Shown one piece after another: positions 24,432-32,050 of a DNA stretch of 64,000 bases. A program made the translations under genes and the position numbers. The DNA is from Glo-17 sp964637835 (GTDB lineage Bacteria > Krumholzibacteriota > Krumholzibacteriia > LZORAL124-64-63), in contig CAZWYF010000014.1 in assembly GCA_964637835.1 (NCBI GenBank), positions 14,861-78,860 of the forward strand, written 5' to 3'. How positions within the stretch are numbered: the first letter of the stretch is position 1; the number at the start of each line of letters is the position of its first letter. The notes beneath the pieces were generated by a model. The model ran no database searches, was not told the DNA's origin, and worked only from the letters and a program-made list of their open reading frames with translations.

Positions 24432-25012
24432 GACGAGCCTCCCTGCGCCACGGTCGCGCCGGCCCGGCTGGCCTGGGCGGCGATCTTGAACTTGACCACG
24501 TCGACCTCCTCGATGGTGCCCTTCTCGGCCACCTGCAGCGTGACCTGGTCGAACCATGGCGAGCGATCGAGATTCCGCATCAGGTCGCTGACCTGGAAGT
24601 TGGAGAAGGTGACGCCCTCGAGTGCGTAGATGTCGCCACCCTCGTCCTCGCAGCGCTCGAGCCAGACGTGGTCCGGCAGGGCGCGATTGATCTCGTCGAG
24701 GAGGTGGATGCGGAAGTAGCGATCCCGGTCCAGCGTGCTGATCACCTCGAGCCGCTGGTTGAGGCTCGAGCGCTGCTCGTCCAGGCGCTTGATCTTGGCG
24801 ATCTCCGGCGCCAGGCGGCGGCTCTCGGCCTCCTCCAGGGCGATGGTCTCGCGCAGGCTGGCGGCCTTCTGGTTCTGGTAGAGCCCCATGACGGCCATGG
24901 CGCCCACGGCGACCACGACCAGCACCAGCGGCGCGAACGTGCCGAGCTCCGGCAGCTTCAGGCTACGCTGGACGGGCACGTCCTCCCGGGGCAGCAGGTT
25001 GATGCGGATCAT
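24428..25012 (-). CDS. pilN: Type IV pilus inner-membrane protein PilN
   Basis: Binds PilM through its N-terminus and PilO through its periplasmic domain. The 194-residue protein begins with the diagnostic MIRINLLP, has one membrane helix at about 26-45, a coiled coil (ALEEAESRRLAPEIAKIKRL) and a C-terminal domain with LPDHVWLERCEDEGGDIYAL. ATG 25012 overlaps the pilM stop as ATGA. Confidence 0.94.
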   Translation of the reverse strand: MIRINLLPREDVPVQRSLKLPELGTFAPLVLVVVAVGAMAVMGLYQNQKAASLRETIALEEAESRRLAPEIAKIKRLDEQRSSLNQRLEVISTLDRDRYFRIHLLDEINRALPDHVWLERCEDEGGDIYALEGVTFSNFQVSDLMRNLDRSPWFDQVTLQVAEKGTIEEVDVVKFKIAAQASRAGATVAQGGSS

Positions 25013-26196
25013 CGCTCCACCGCCTTTCGCAGGGCCAGGCCGATGCTGACGGTCAGCATGGGACCGAGTTGCGCGGGGTCCTGGTCACCGAAGACCCCCT
25101 CCTCGAAATCGATGCCGGCCAGGGGGTCGATCACCTCGGCGGGTACCCCGTAGCATTCGGCCAGGAACGGCGCCAGGCCGGGCAGGCGGGCGCCGCCGCC
25201 CAGCAGCACGATGCGATCGATGCCGTCGGCCTCGCCGCTGTTCTTCAGGTACGAGAGGGAGGGCTCCAGCCCCTGGAAGATCTCCTCGCCCACCGAGCGG
25301 ACGATGTCGGTGACCAGCTCGGCATCCACCTCGCCGGTCCGGCCGCAGGCCACGTCGGTTGCCGTCTCCCAGGTCAGGCCCAGCTGCTTCTGGAACTCCT
25401 CCACGAAGTTGCTGGTGCCGATGGGCAGATCCCGGGTGAAGTAGGGCACGCCGTCCTTGACGATGTGGACGTTGGTCACGCCACCGCCCACGTCCAGCAG
25501 GGCGACGAACTCGGAGTCCGCGGCCTCCTGTGGCCCCGCCTCGGGCTCCGGATCGGCCGGCGGATCGGCGTCGGGATCCAGCTCGGCGTCGTCCGCCGCC
25601 GCCGCCGCCTCGCTCAGCGCCGCCTCGCTGGCGGCGGCGGCCGCGAGGGCGTCCTGCAGGTACTCCCAGGCGTTCTGGTTGGCGAAGGACGCCACGTCCA
25701 CCACCAGGGGCGTCAGCCCCGCATCGCGGATCAGCTCGGCCTGGGTCTGGACCATGTCCTTCTTGGCCGCCACCAGCAGGATCTCCATCTGACCGGCGCC
25801 GATGTCGTCGTTGAGGATCTGGAAATCCAGGGTGATGTCGTCGATGTCGAAGGGGACGTGCTGTTCGGCCTCCCAGTAGATGGCCTCCCGCGCGTCCTCC
25901 GCGCTCATCTTGTCCATCACGATCTTCTTGACGATCACCGCCCGGCCGGAGACCGCGGTGGCCACCGGCTCCTTGCCCAGGTCGACTTTCTCGGCGCACT
26001 GCTGCAGCGCGCCGATGACCAGCTCACGGTCCATGATCTCGCCGTCGACGATGGCCTCCGGAGCGAGGTCCACCATGGCGAAGTGCGTGATCACCGGCCG
26101 CTGCTGGCTCAGGTCCAGCCGCAGACATTTGACCACGCTGGACCCGATGTCCATGGCGGTCAGGGCTTTCTGCTTGCCTTTGAGGAATCCGAACAT
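25009..26196 (-). CDS. pilM: Type IV pilus assembly ATPase-like protein PilM
   Basis: Actin-like cytosolic protein that docks on PilN. From ATG 26196 it has 395 residues, with MDIGSSVVKCLRLDL (phosphate-1), VSGRAVIVKKIVMDKMSAED, LLDVGGGVTNVHIVKDG (phosphate-2) and IVLLGGGARLPGL (adenosine motif). An Ala/Asp/Glu/Pro-rich insertion of about 45 residues (near 205-250) splits the fold between VDVASFANQNAWEYL and FVALLDVGGG and is longer than in usual PilM. It is the first gene of pilMNOPQ, behind a sigma-54-type promoter at 26270. Confidence 0.94.
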   Translation of the reverse strand: MFGFLKGKQKALTAMDIGSSVVKCLRLDLSQQRPVITHFAMVDLAPEAIVDGEIMDRELVIGALQQCAEKVDLGKEPVATAVSGRAVIVKKIVMDKMSAEDAREAIYWEAEQHVPFDIDDITLDFQILNDDIGAGQMEILLVAAKKDMVQTQAELIRDAGLTPLVVDVASFANQNAWEYLQDALAAAAASEAALSEAAAAADDAELDPDADPPADPEPEAGPQEAADSEFVALLDVGGGVTNVHIVKDGVPYFTRDLPIGTSNFVEEFQKQLGLTWETATDVACGRTGEVDAELVTDIVRSVGEEIFQGLEPSLSYLKNSGEADGIDRIVLLGGGARLPGLAPFLAECYGVPAEVIDPLAGIDFEEGVFGDQDPAQLGPMLTVSIGLALRKAVER

Positions 26197-26269
26197 CGCG
26201 GGCCCACCTCGGTTCTGGGGGTGCCGACCGCGCTCCGTGCATGAACGGGCGCGTCCGCCGGTCGAGGTC

Positions 26270-26284
26270 GCAACATGCATGCCA
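26270..26284 (-). promoter_or_regulatory. Sigma-54 (-24/-12) promoter of pilMNOPQ
   Basis: The minus strand reads TGGCATGCATGTTGC, against the RpoN consensus TGGCACGN4TTGC: both invariant dinucleotides GG and GC are present, with ten bases between them, and one base differs in the -24 box. Transcription would start near 26258, about 60 bases before pilM. A small inverted repeat GGCGA-A-TCGCC lies just upstream at 26299-26309. The match is supported by similar sites before the pilin and ABC transporter genes. Confidence 0.7.
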
Positions 26285-26341
26285 CAAGGATTGTCGGCGG
26301 CGAATCGCCTGTCTTGAGGGAGATTTCCGGGGCGACGGCCG

Positions 26342-26361
26342 GCCCGGCTCCGGGGCCGGGC
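26342..26361 (-). terminator. Possible terminator hairpin after pilD
   Basis: GCCCGG (26342-26347) pairs with CCGGGC (26356-26361) around eight bases, some 20 bases past the prepilin peptidase stop. No U-run follows. Weak. Confidence 0.25.
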
Positions 26362-26379
26362 AGATCTTGCCGGCAGCGG

Positions 26380-27159
26380 TCAGGTCAGGAGCCCCAGGTA
26401 CCAGCCCCAGATCGCCCGGCCAGCCACCAGGATCACCACCGCGGCCCCCGCCAGGAAGGTGCCGAAGGGCAGCCTGGCCGTCCCCGCGAGGCGACCGCCG
26501 CCGGCAGCCAGCGCGTAGATGGTGCCCAGCAGGGCGCCCATGCCCAGCACCGCGCCCGCCGCCCAGGGACCCAGGAAGGCGCCCACCATGGCCATGAGCA
26601 TCACGTCGCCGCCCCCCATGCCCGCCTGGCCGCGCAGCACCCGATAACCCGCGGAGAGCACCCAGACCACGGCGCCGCCCACCAGCAGGCCGAGGATGGC
26701 CTGGGCCAGGCTCCGCCCGGTGGGCTCGGCCAGCGCGAGCCCGGCCACCATGCCGGCGATGGTCAGGCTGTGCGGGATGATCATGTGCTCCCAGTCGATG
26801 ATGGCGATGACGCCGAGCAGGTAGACGAGGATGAAGGCCGCCAGCGCCTCGGCCGTGGGGCCGAGCCAGAGCCAGCAGGCTGCCGCCAGCACGCCGCCCG
26901 CGGCCTCGACCAGCGGATAGCGGATCGAGATGGCCTGCCGGCAGTGCCGGCAACGGCCACGCAGCAGCAGCCAGCCGAGCACCGGCAGGTTGTCATGCCA
27001 GGCGATCTGGCGGTCGCAGCGCGGGCACCGGGAGCGCCCGGCCACCGGTGAGCGATCCCGGGGCAGGCGCCAGATCAGGACGTTGGCGAAGCTGCCCAGG
27101 CAGAGGCCCACCAGCACCGCCACCACCACCAGTGCCGGATGATCGATGACCCCGTTCAC
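26380..27159 (-). CDS. pilD: Prepilin peptidase/N-methyltransferase PilD
   Basis: Polytopic inner-membrane aspartyl protease that cleaves the prepilin leader and methylates the new N-terminus. From GTG 27159 (GGAGAGG upstream) it has 259 residues. The methyltransferase zinc site is CPRC...CRHC (Cys45, 48, 70, 73). The protease aspartates are Asp122 (AIIDWEHMIIP) and Asp185 (GMGGGDVML). It overlaps the upstream TPR gene by GTGA. Confidence 0.95.
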   Translation of the reverse strand: MNGVIDHPALVVVAVLVGLCLGSFANVLIWRLPRDRSPVAGRSRCPRCDRQIAWHDNLPVLGWLLLRGRCRHCRQAISIRYPLVEAAGGVLAAACWLWLGPTAEALAAFILVYLLGVIAIIDWEHMIIPHSLTIAGMVAGLALAEPTGRSLAQAILGLLVGGAVVWVLSAGYRVLRGQAGMGGGDVMLMAMVGAFLGPWAAGAVLGMGALLGTIYALAAGGGRLAGTARLPFGTFLAGAAVVILVAGRAIWGWYLGLLT

Positions 27160-27875
27160 GGCCTCTCCTGTCGTGCGGGTGTGGGTGGCCCGATGACGCC
27201 CTCGCGAGGAGCGCCGGCCAGGCTCTGCTGGCAGCGCTCGATCATCTCGGTGGCCAGTTCGCGCATATCGGCGCTCTCGGTGGTCCGGCGCAGGTTCTCC
27301 CACAGGGCCAGCGAGCCCTGCATGTCGCCCGCACGGCGCCTGGCGAAGGCGGCGAAGCGCTGGCAGAAGTCGCTGGCTCCCGGCAGGGCGGCGGCCGCCT
27401 GGAAATACCGCGAGGCGAGCTGGTATTCCTGCAGGAACACGTAGTACACGAAGCCGATCTCGAAGTGCAGCTGCCAGTCGTGCGGGTTGGCCAGGACACC
27501 GCGACGGAGCACGTCGATGGCCGCCTCGTGATCCCCGTGCGTGATGGAGTGGACCAGCGAGGCGAAGCGGTAGGCCTCGGTGAACTGCGGGTCCAGGGTG
27601 GTCACGGCCTCGACCAGGCCGTCGAAGTAGCGCAGGTCGTGCTCGCCGCGGCGGAAGCCGCCGTAGTACTGCGTCGCCCGCAGCCAGGTCCAGTCGGCCA
27701 CCGGGGCGTGGAAACCCAGGCTGGCGTGGCGCAGCAGGGCGCCATCCGGCAGGTAGAGGCGTTCATCGGCGGGGTCGTCCCCGTCGAGCTGGTGCACGTG
27801 GGCCGCCAGGCGCGGCGCCAGGGCCACCAGGACGACGGCCAGCAGCAGGCCGCCCAGCGGCGCCGCCCGCCGCAT
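27156..27875 (-). CDS. Membrane-anchored TPR protein of the pilus locus
   Basis: A 239-residue protein with an N-terminal hydrophobic segment (GGLLLAVVLVALAPRLAA), then a charged region (LPDGALLRHASLGFHAPVAD) and TPR-like helices (FASLVHSITHGDHEAAIDVL, EIGFVYYVFLQEYQLASRYF). In Myxococcus the third gene next to the PilH/PilI transporter is pilG; position makes a functional link possible, but I see no motif proving homology. It is tightly coupled: TGATG overlap with the permease stop upstream and GTGA with pilD downstream. Confidence 0.65.
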   Translation of the reverse strand: MRRAAPLGGLLLAVVLVALAPRLAAHVHQLDGDDPADERLYLPDGALLRHASLGFHAPVADWTWLRATQYYGGFRRGEHDLRYFDGLVEAVTTLDPQFTEAYRFASLVHSITHGDHEAAIDVLRRGVLANPHDWQLHFEIGFVYYVFLQEYQLASRYFQAAAALPGASDFCQRFAAFARRRAGDMQGSLALWENLRRTTESADMRELATEMIERCQQSLAGAPREGVIGPPTPARQERP

Positions 27876-28639
27876 CACAGCTCCTTGTGCGCGAAGACGG
27901 CCCGCGCGAGGATCAGGAACACGGCGACCCAGCCGACGGCATAGACGGTGGCCAGACCCAGATGCGCCGCGGCCACGGACTCGCCGTGCACCACGGCCGC
28001 CCGGACGTTGAAGACCTCGAGATCCGGCAACATTCGGTAGGCCACCGCGGCCACCGTCTGCAGCGCCCCGCCCTGCATCTCGCCGAACTCGAGCAGCGCG
28101 CCCCCCAGATGGCCGATGGCGAAGACCGTGGCGGCGAAGACGGCGGCCAGCGCCGGACCGCTCACCGTGGAGAAGAGCACGGCCGCGGCCACCAGGACCA
28201 GCAATTCGAGGAGCGTCAGGTAGACCGCCGCCAGATGCGCCCAGCGGAGCGTGGCCGGCGTCAGGGCCACGGCCACGGCGTAGATGACGCCCATGAGCGC
28301 CACCATGCAGATCAGCGTACCGGCCAGACCCAGGTACTTGCCCAGCAGGTACTCTCCACGGCCCACGGGCTTGGTGAGCACCGTGGTGATGGTGCGCCGG
28401 TCCATCTCCTTGCGCACCATGTTCGCGCCCACCAGCAGGACCACCAGCAGACCGAAGATCGCCATGGCGGCCAGGCCCACGTCGGCCACGATCTTCGCCT
28501 GCGCGCCCACCGTCAACGGCGAGAGGACCACGGTGGCGCCCACCAGGATCAGGCCGAAGAAGCCCACGAGGTAGAAGAGCCGGTCGCGCACGGTCTCCTG
28601 GAACGTCCCGCCCGCGATGGCCAGGGTCCGGTTCAGCAT
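27875..28639 (-). CDS. pilI: ABC-2 type transporter permease (PilI-like)
   Basis: A 254-residue inner-membrane protein with about six hydrophobic segments and the ABC-2 layout: N-terminal TFQETVRDRLFYLVGFFGL, then ANMVRKEMDRRTITTVLTKP, typical of NosY/GldF-like permeases. The C-terminus LARAVFAHKEL fits that group. Its start lies within the last bases of the ATPase gene. Placed between pilA and pilD, it matches the position of pilI in the Myxococcus pil cluster, so the symbol rests on synteny. Confidence 0.8.
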   Translation of the reverse strand: MLNRTLAIAGGTFQETVRDRLFYLVGFFGLILVGATVVLSPLTVGAQAKIVADVGLAAMAIFGLLVVLLVGANMVRKEMDRRTITTVLTKPVGRGEYLLGKYLGLAGTLICMVALMGVIYAVAVALTPATLRWAHLAAVYLTLLELLVLVAAAVLFSTVSGPALAAVFAATVFAIGHLGGALLEFGEMQGGALQTVAAVAYRMLPDLEVFNVRAAVVHGESVAAAHLGLATVYAVGWVAVFLILARAVFAHKEL

Positions 28640-29601
28640 GACGACACCTCCGTGCGCGGCGCCGCCCCGAGTCCCGCCAGGAACTCGGCCTCCAGGTCGC
28701 CGCCTCCGCTGTGGACCTCGTGGACCGCCACGCCGTCGGCCTCGCAGGCGGTCAGCAGACGGCCCAGGGTACCGGCGCCCATGATGTCGAGCTGCCAGCG
28801 GTCGGGCTCCTCGGCGGTCACGGTCACCGCCCCGTCGGCCAGGACCTCGGCCAAAAGACCGCCCCTGGCCGGCGCGCCGATCACCGCGCGGAAGCTCCGT
28901 GCCGGCGGCCGGTGGCGGAGGTCCTTGATCTCGGCCAGCCGGCCGCCGCTCAGGACGGCGACCCGGTCAGCCAGAGCCTCGACGTCCGGAACGATGTGCG
29001 AGGAGAAGACGATGGTCACCCCGCGCTGCTTCTGCGCCAGCAGCAGGTCCCTGACCTCGCGCCTGCCGATGGGATCGAGGCCGGACTGGGGCTCGTCGAG
29101 GATGAGCAGTTCCGGTTCGCCGAGCAGCGCCTGGGCCAGGCCGATGCGCTGGCGCATGCCCTTGGAGCAGTGCCGCAGCCGCCGGTCGGCCTCGGCGGCC
29201 ATCCCCACCTGCTCGAGGCAGGCCGCGATTCGCTCCCGACGCCGGGCGCGCGCAAGGCCCAGAAGCTTGCCGTAGAAATCGAGGAGCTCGGCGGCGGACA
29301 GGTTCTCATGGAAGTAGGGAGCCTCGGGAAGGTATCCCACCCGTGCGCGCGCGGCCGGGTCCCGAGCGTCCACGCCGGCGATGGTGATGCGGCCGGCATC
29401 CGGGCGGATGAGGCCGAGGATGGCTTTCAGGGTGGTCGTCTTGCCGGCCCCGTTATGGCCGAGCAAGGCGAAGACCTCTCCCGCGCGGACCTCGAGAGAG
29501 AGGTCGTCCACGGCTGCGGTGCCACGACGGCCCCAGAAGCCTCGACGATACGATTTCTTCAATCCGACAACTTCTAGGATCGCTTCCGACGTGCGGATCA
29601 T
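28633..29601 (-). CDS. pilH: ABC transporter ATP-binding protein (PilH-like)
   Basis: ATPase partner of the ABC-2 permease encoded next. From ATG 29601 it has 322 residues: Walker A LLGHNGAGKTTT, Q-loop region GYLPEAPYFHENLS, signature CSKGMRQRIGLAQAL (a variant of LSGGQ usual in this subfamily), Walker B ELLILDEPQSGLDP and switch His in VFSSHIVPDVEAL. The frame extends to ATG 29709, but a sigma-54-type promoter at 29706-29720 would start transcription near 29694, so the shorter start, behind AAGGA, is preferred. Position matches pilH of Myxococcus. Confidence 0.85.
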   Translation of the reverse strand: MIRTSEAILEVVGLKKSYRRGFWGRRGTAAVDDLSLEVRAGEVFALLGHNGAGKTTTLKAILGLIRPDAGRITIAGVDARDPAARARVGYLPEAPYFHENLSAAELLDFYGKLLGLARARRRERIAACLEQVGMAAEADRRLRHCSKGMRQRIGLAQALLGEPELLILDEPQSGLDPIGRREVRDLLLAQKQRGVTIVFSSHIVPDVEALADRVAVLSGGRLAEIKDLRHRPPARSFRAVIGAPARGGLLAEVLADGAVTVTAEEPDRWQLDIMGAGTLGRLLTACEADGVAVHEVHSGGGDLEAEFLAGLGAAPRTEVSSC

Positions 29602-29705
29602 GTCCTGGAAATCCTTCGTTTCCACTGCGCTCGCCTCACGGATTTCGCTGTGATCTGGCCGGTTGCGCCGTGACCAGTACGGCCGGGAGTCTCTTCGAGT
29701 GGTCA

Positions 29706-29720
29706 GCAAACGTGATGCCA
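29706..29720 (-). promoter_or_regulatory. Sigma-54 (-24/-12) promoter of the pilH-pilI-TPR-pilD genes
   Basis: Minus strand TGGCATCACGTTTGC, followed by T: GG and GC are correctly spaced by ten bases and the -12 box TTGCT is perfect; two bases differ in the -24 box. It lies between the pilin terminator and the ABC genes, exactly where a new promoter is needed. Confidence 0.6.
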
Positions 29721-29745
29721 GTTATTGAAGCAATGCATCACGAAC

Positions 29746-29775
29746 GCGAGCGGACCCCCGTGGGGGTCCGCTCGC
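29746..29775 (-). terminator. Intrinsic terminator of the pilin gene
   Basis: GCGAGCGGACCCCC (29746-29759) is the perfect complement of GGGGGTCCGCTCGC (29762-29775), a 13-14 bp stem with a tight loop, 21 bases past the pilin stop. The following minus-strand bases GTTCGTG are only moderately U-rich. Confidence 0.7.
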
Positions 29776-29796
29776 GGATCTGGTTCCTGTCGAGTC

Positions 29797-30219
29797 CTAG
29801 CTACCGCTGGAGAGTCGAATGACAATACCGTTGTCACCCGAGTCGGCGTCTTTGCCATAGCCGGTGACGACGTAGCCCACGTTCACGTTGTTCTCAGCGG
29901 TGGGTGCGTAGCCGATCTCGCCGGCTGCAGTTGCAGTGGCAACGGAAGGCTCGGAAGGCAATCCCGTGAACGCGTTGTCAAGAAGCGTACCATTGTTCGG
30001 CAGCAGGTTCTGGACATCGCCGATGGCGCCATAGACGCCATCGTTGCGCACTGCGTAGTCCTCAGCGGCAAGCTGGGTCGTGTGCGCCGCGCTCTTGACC
30101 TTGGCCTCCTTGGCACGGTCCTGCATGGAGATGAAGTTGGGAATGGCGATCGCGGCGAGAATGCCGATGATCACGACGACGATCATGAGCTCGATCAGCG
30201 TGAAGCCCTTGTTGTTCAC
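29797..30219 (-). CDS. pilA: Type IV pilin
   Basis: Major pilus subunit candidate. From GTG 30219 (AAGGAGG six bases upstream) it has 140 residues. The short leader MNNKG is cleaved before Phe6 in KGFTLIELMIVVVIIGILAA, with the required Glu at mature position 5. After the hydrophobic helix come FISMQDRAKEAKVKSAAHTT and a small Gly/Asn/Ala-rich globular head ending in DNGIVIRLSSGS; no disulfide pair is present. Single gene between pilR and the ABC transporter genes, with its own sigma-54 promoter and terminator. Confidence 0.95.
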   Translation of the reverse strand: MNNKGFTLIELMIVVVIIGILAAIAIPNFISMQDRAKEAKVKSAAHTTQLAAEDYAVRNDGVYGAIGDVQNLLPNNGTLLDNAFTGLPSEPSVATATAAGEIGYAPTAENNVNVGYVVTGYGKDADSGDNGIVIRLSSGS

Positions 30220-30302
30220 GGGGGTCCTCCTTGTTCCGGTCGCTCCGACCTCGGGTGTGGGCCACGTGGCCCGGGAAGCCTGCCGATGGCAGTCCGTTAG
30301 TT

Positions 30303-30317
30303 GCAATGGTCGTGCCA
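30303..30317 (-). promoter_or_regulatory. Sigma-54 (-24/-12) promoter of pilA
   Basis: Minus strand TGGCACGACCATTGC is an exact match to the RpoN consensus TGGCACGN4TTGC and is followed by A. Transcription would start near 30291, giving a leader of about 72 bases before the GTG start. The sigma-54 activator PilR is encoded immediately upstream, as in Pseudomonas and Myxococcus, where PilR/sigma-54 controls pilA. Confidence 0.88.
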
Positions 30318-30367
30318 GAATCCGTTCACGACCGCGCGAGCCATAACTCGCAGTGGTGAGGCACGTT

Positions 30368-30382
30368 GCGAAACCGGTTCGC
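30368..30382. promoter_or_regulatory. Possible PilR binding site upstream of pilA
   Basis: Near-palindrome GCGAAACCGGTTCGC (one mismatched pair), centred about 85 bases before the predicted pilA start site. Sigma-54 activators bind palindromes at such distances. The assignment to PilR is inference. Confidence 0.35.
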
Positions 30383-30394
30383 CTCACTCCCGGT

Positions 30395-30449
30395 GGCATG
30401 TCCAGTTCCCGCCGTGCAGGTTGCACCGTCAGCGGGAGCCGGACATGCC
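30395..30449 (-). terminator. Nested hairpin directly after pilR
   Basis: Three nested perfect inverted repeats share one centre: GGCATGTCC/GGACATGCC (30395-30403 with 30441-30449), TCCCGC/GCGGGA (30407-30412 with 30432-30437) and GTGCA/TGCAC (30414-30418 with 30422-30426). The structure begins three bases past the pilR stop. It lacks a U-tract, so it may terminate weakly or protect the mRNA end. Confidence 0.5.
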
Positions 30450-30452
30450 GGT

Positions 30453-31976
30453 TCAGTGCACCTCGAGAGGCTCCTCCTCGGAGGCGCCGCTCTCGGGGTG
30501 GTCGGCCGCCGCGGGGTCCGCGGCGGCGCTCTCGTCAGGGGAGCCGCTGAACGCCTGGACCAGGTCCAGCATCCGCTCGGCGTCGCTGCGCTCGTCCTCG
30601 TCCTCGGGCCCGTCCTGCCCCACGCCGTAGCGCAGGAGCTTGCGATAGAGGGTCGAGGGGTTGATCTCGAGGATCTCCGCCGCCCGCTTCTTGTGCCAGC
30701 CCACGGCCTCGAGCACCTGCAGGATGTGCGCCTTCTCCAGGTCCTCCAGGCTGATCATGCCGCCCACCAGGCTGGGCCGGGCCACCGGCTGGCCGTCGTG
30801 GCCGTGGAGCTTGACCGGCAGGTCCCGCACGCCGATCCGGTCGCCCTCGCGCATGATGCAGGCGCGCTCGATGACGTTCTCCAGTTCGCGCACGTTGCCC
30901 GGCCACTCGTAGGCCTGCAGGCAGGCGAGCGCCTCGTCCTCGAGCAGGCTGCTCAGGCCACCCTTGTACTCGGGCACGAACCGGCGCAGGAAGTGGTCGG
31001 CGAGCAGGGGGATGTCGTCGATCCGCTCGTTCAGCGCCGGCAGCGCCAGGGGGATCACGTTGAGCCGGAAGAAGAGGTCGGTGCGGAAGCGCCCCTCCTC
31101 CACCTCCAGCTCCAGGTTGCGGTTGGTGGCCGCGATCACCCGCAGGTCCACCTTCACCGCCTGGGCGCTGCCCACCGGGATCACCTCGCGCTCCTGGAGC
31201 ATGCGCAGGAGCTTGACCTGGGTGCTCTGGGGCATCTCGGCGATCTCGTCCAGGAAGATGGTGCCGCCGTTGGCCTGCTGGCAGAAGCCGTCGTGGTCGC
31301 GGTCGGCGCCGGTGAACGACCCCTTCGTGTGACCGAACAGCTGGCTCTCGAGCAGGGTCTCGGGGATGGCGCCGCAGTTGATGGCCACGAACGGACCGCC
31401 GGCGCGGTCGCTGCGATCGTGGATCGCCCGGGCGACCAGTTCCTTGCCCGTGCCCGAGTCGCCGTTGATCATCACGGTGGCCGGGGTGGCGGCGATCTTG
31501 TCGATCATCTTGAAGACCGACCGCATGCGCGGGCTCTGGCCGATGATCTGCTGCTTGCTCTGCTTGCGCTTGAGCTCGCCCTTGAGCTTGCGGTTCTCCG
31601 ACCCCACGCGCCGCAGCTGCATGGCGTTGCGGACGAACATCTTGAACTCGTCGTTCTTGCAGTGCTTCTGGACGTAGGCGAAGGCGCCGAGATTCACCGC
31701 GTCGATGGCCGACTGCTCGGTGGCGTAGGCGGTCATCACGATCACCGGCATGTCCGGATCCACCGCGCGCACGCCCTTCAGCAGCTGGATGCCATCGAAT
31801 CCGGGCATGCGGATGTCGGTGAGCACCACATCGAAGGGCGCGCTCTCCAGCTGGCGGAGGGCGTCGACACCGGAGTTCGCGGTCTGCACCTCGTATCCCT
31901 CCTTCGCCAGGAGGATCGACAGGTACTGGCACATGGAGTCTTCGTCGTCGACGACCAGGATGCGGCCGAGGGACAT
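30453..31976 (-). CDS. pilR: Sigma-54-dependent response regulator PilR
   Basis: Two-component activator of sigma-54 promoters. The 507-residue protein has a receiver domain (phospho-acceptor Asp54 in VLTDIRMPG, Thr82, Lys104), an AAA+ domain with Walker A GDSGTGKE (172-179), the sigma-54 contact loop as GSFTGA (219-224), and FLDEIAEM; then a Fis-type helix-turn-helix (KKRAAEILEINPSTLYRKL) and an acidic disordered tail. The usual Lys-Pro after beta-5 of the receiver reads Lys104-His105. The start ATG 31976 follows AGGAG. It is partnered with PilS encoded upstream. Confidence 0.95.
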   Translation of the reverse strand: MSLGRILVVDDEDSMCQYLSILLAKEGYEVQTANSGVDALRQLESAPFDVVLTDIRMPGFDGIQLLKGVRAVDPDMPVIVMTAYATEQSAIDAVNLGAFAYVQKHCKNDEFKMFVRNAMQLRRVGSENRKLKGELKRKQSKQQIIGQSPRMRSVFKMIDKIAATPATVMINGDSGTGKELVARAIHDRSDRAGGPFVAINCGAIPETLLESQLFGHTKGSFTGADRDHDGFCQQANGGTIFLDEIAEMPQSTQVKLLRMLQEREVIPVGSAQAVKVDLRVIAATNRNLELEVEEGRFRTDLFFRLNVIPLALPALNERIDDIPLLADHFLRRFVPEYKGGLSSLLEDEALACLQAYEWPGNVRELENVIERACIMREGDRIGVRDLPVKLHGHDGQPVARPSLVGGMISLEDLEKAHILQVLEAVGWHKKRAAEILEINPSTLYRKLLRYGVGQDGPEDEDERSDAERMLDLVQAFSGSPDESAAADPAAADHPESGASEEEPLEVH

Positions 31977-32050
31977 GAGCGCTCTCCTTCGGAGTCTGGC
32001 AACGGGGCGATCAGTTCACGTTTCGACCGCGCGGGGCGGCCCTTGACCGC

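Noticed and set aside
29602..29709. Longer start of the PilH-like ATPase at ATG 29709
   Set aside because: The added residues are charged with no conservation pattern and lie before the predicted transcription start.
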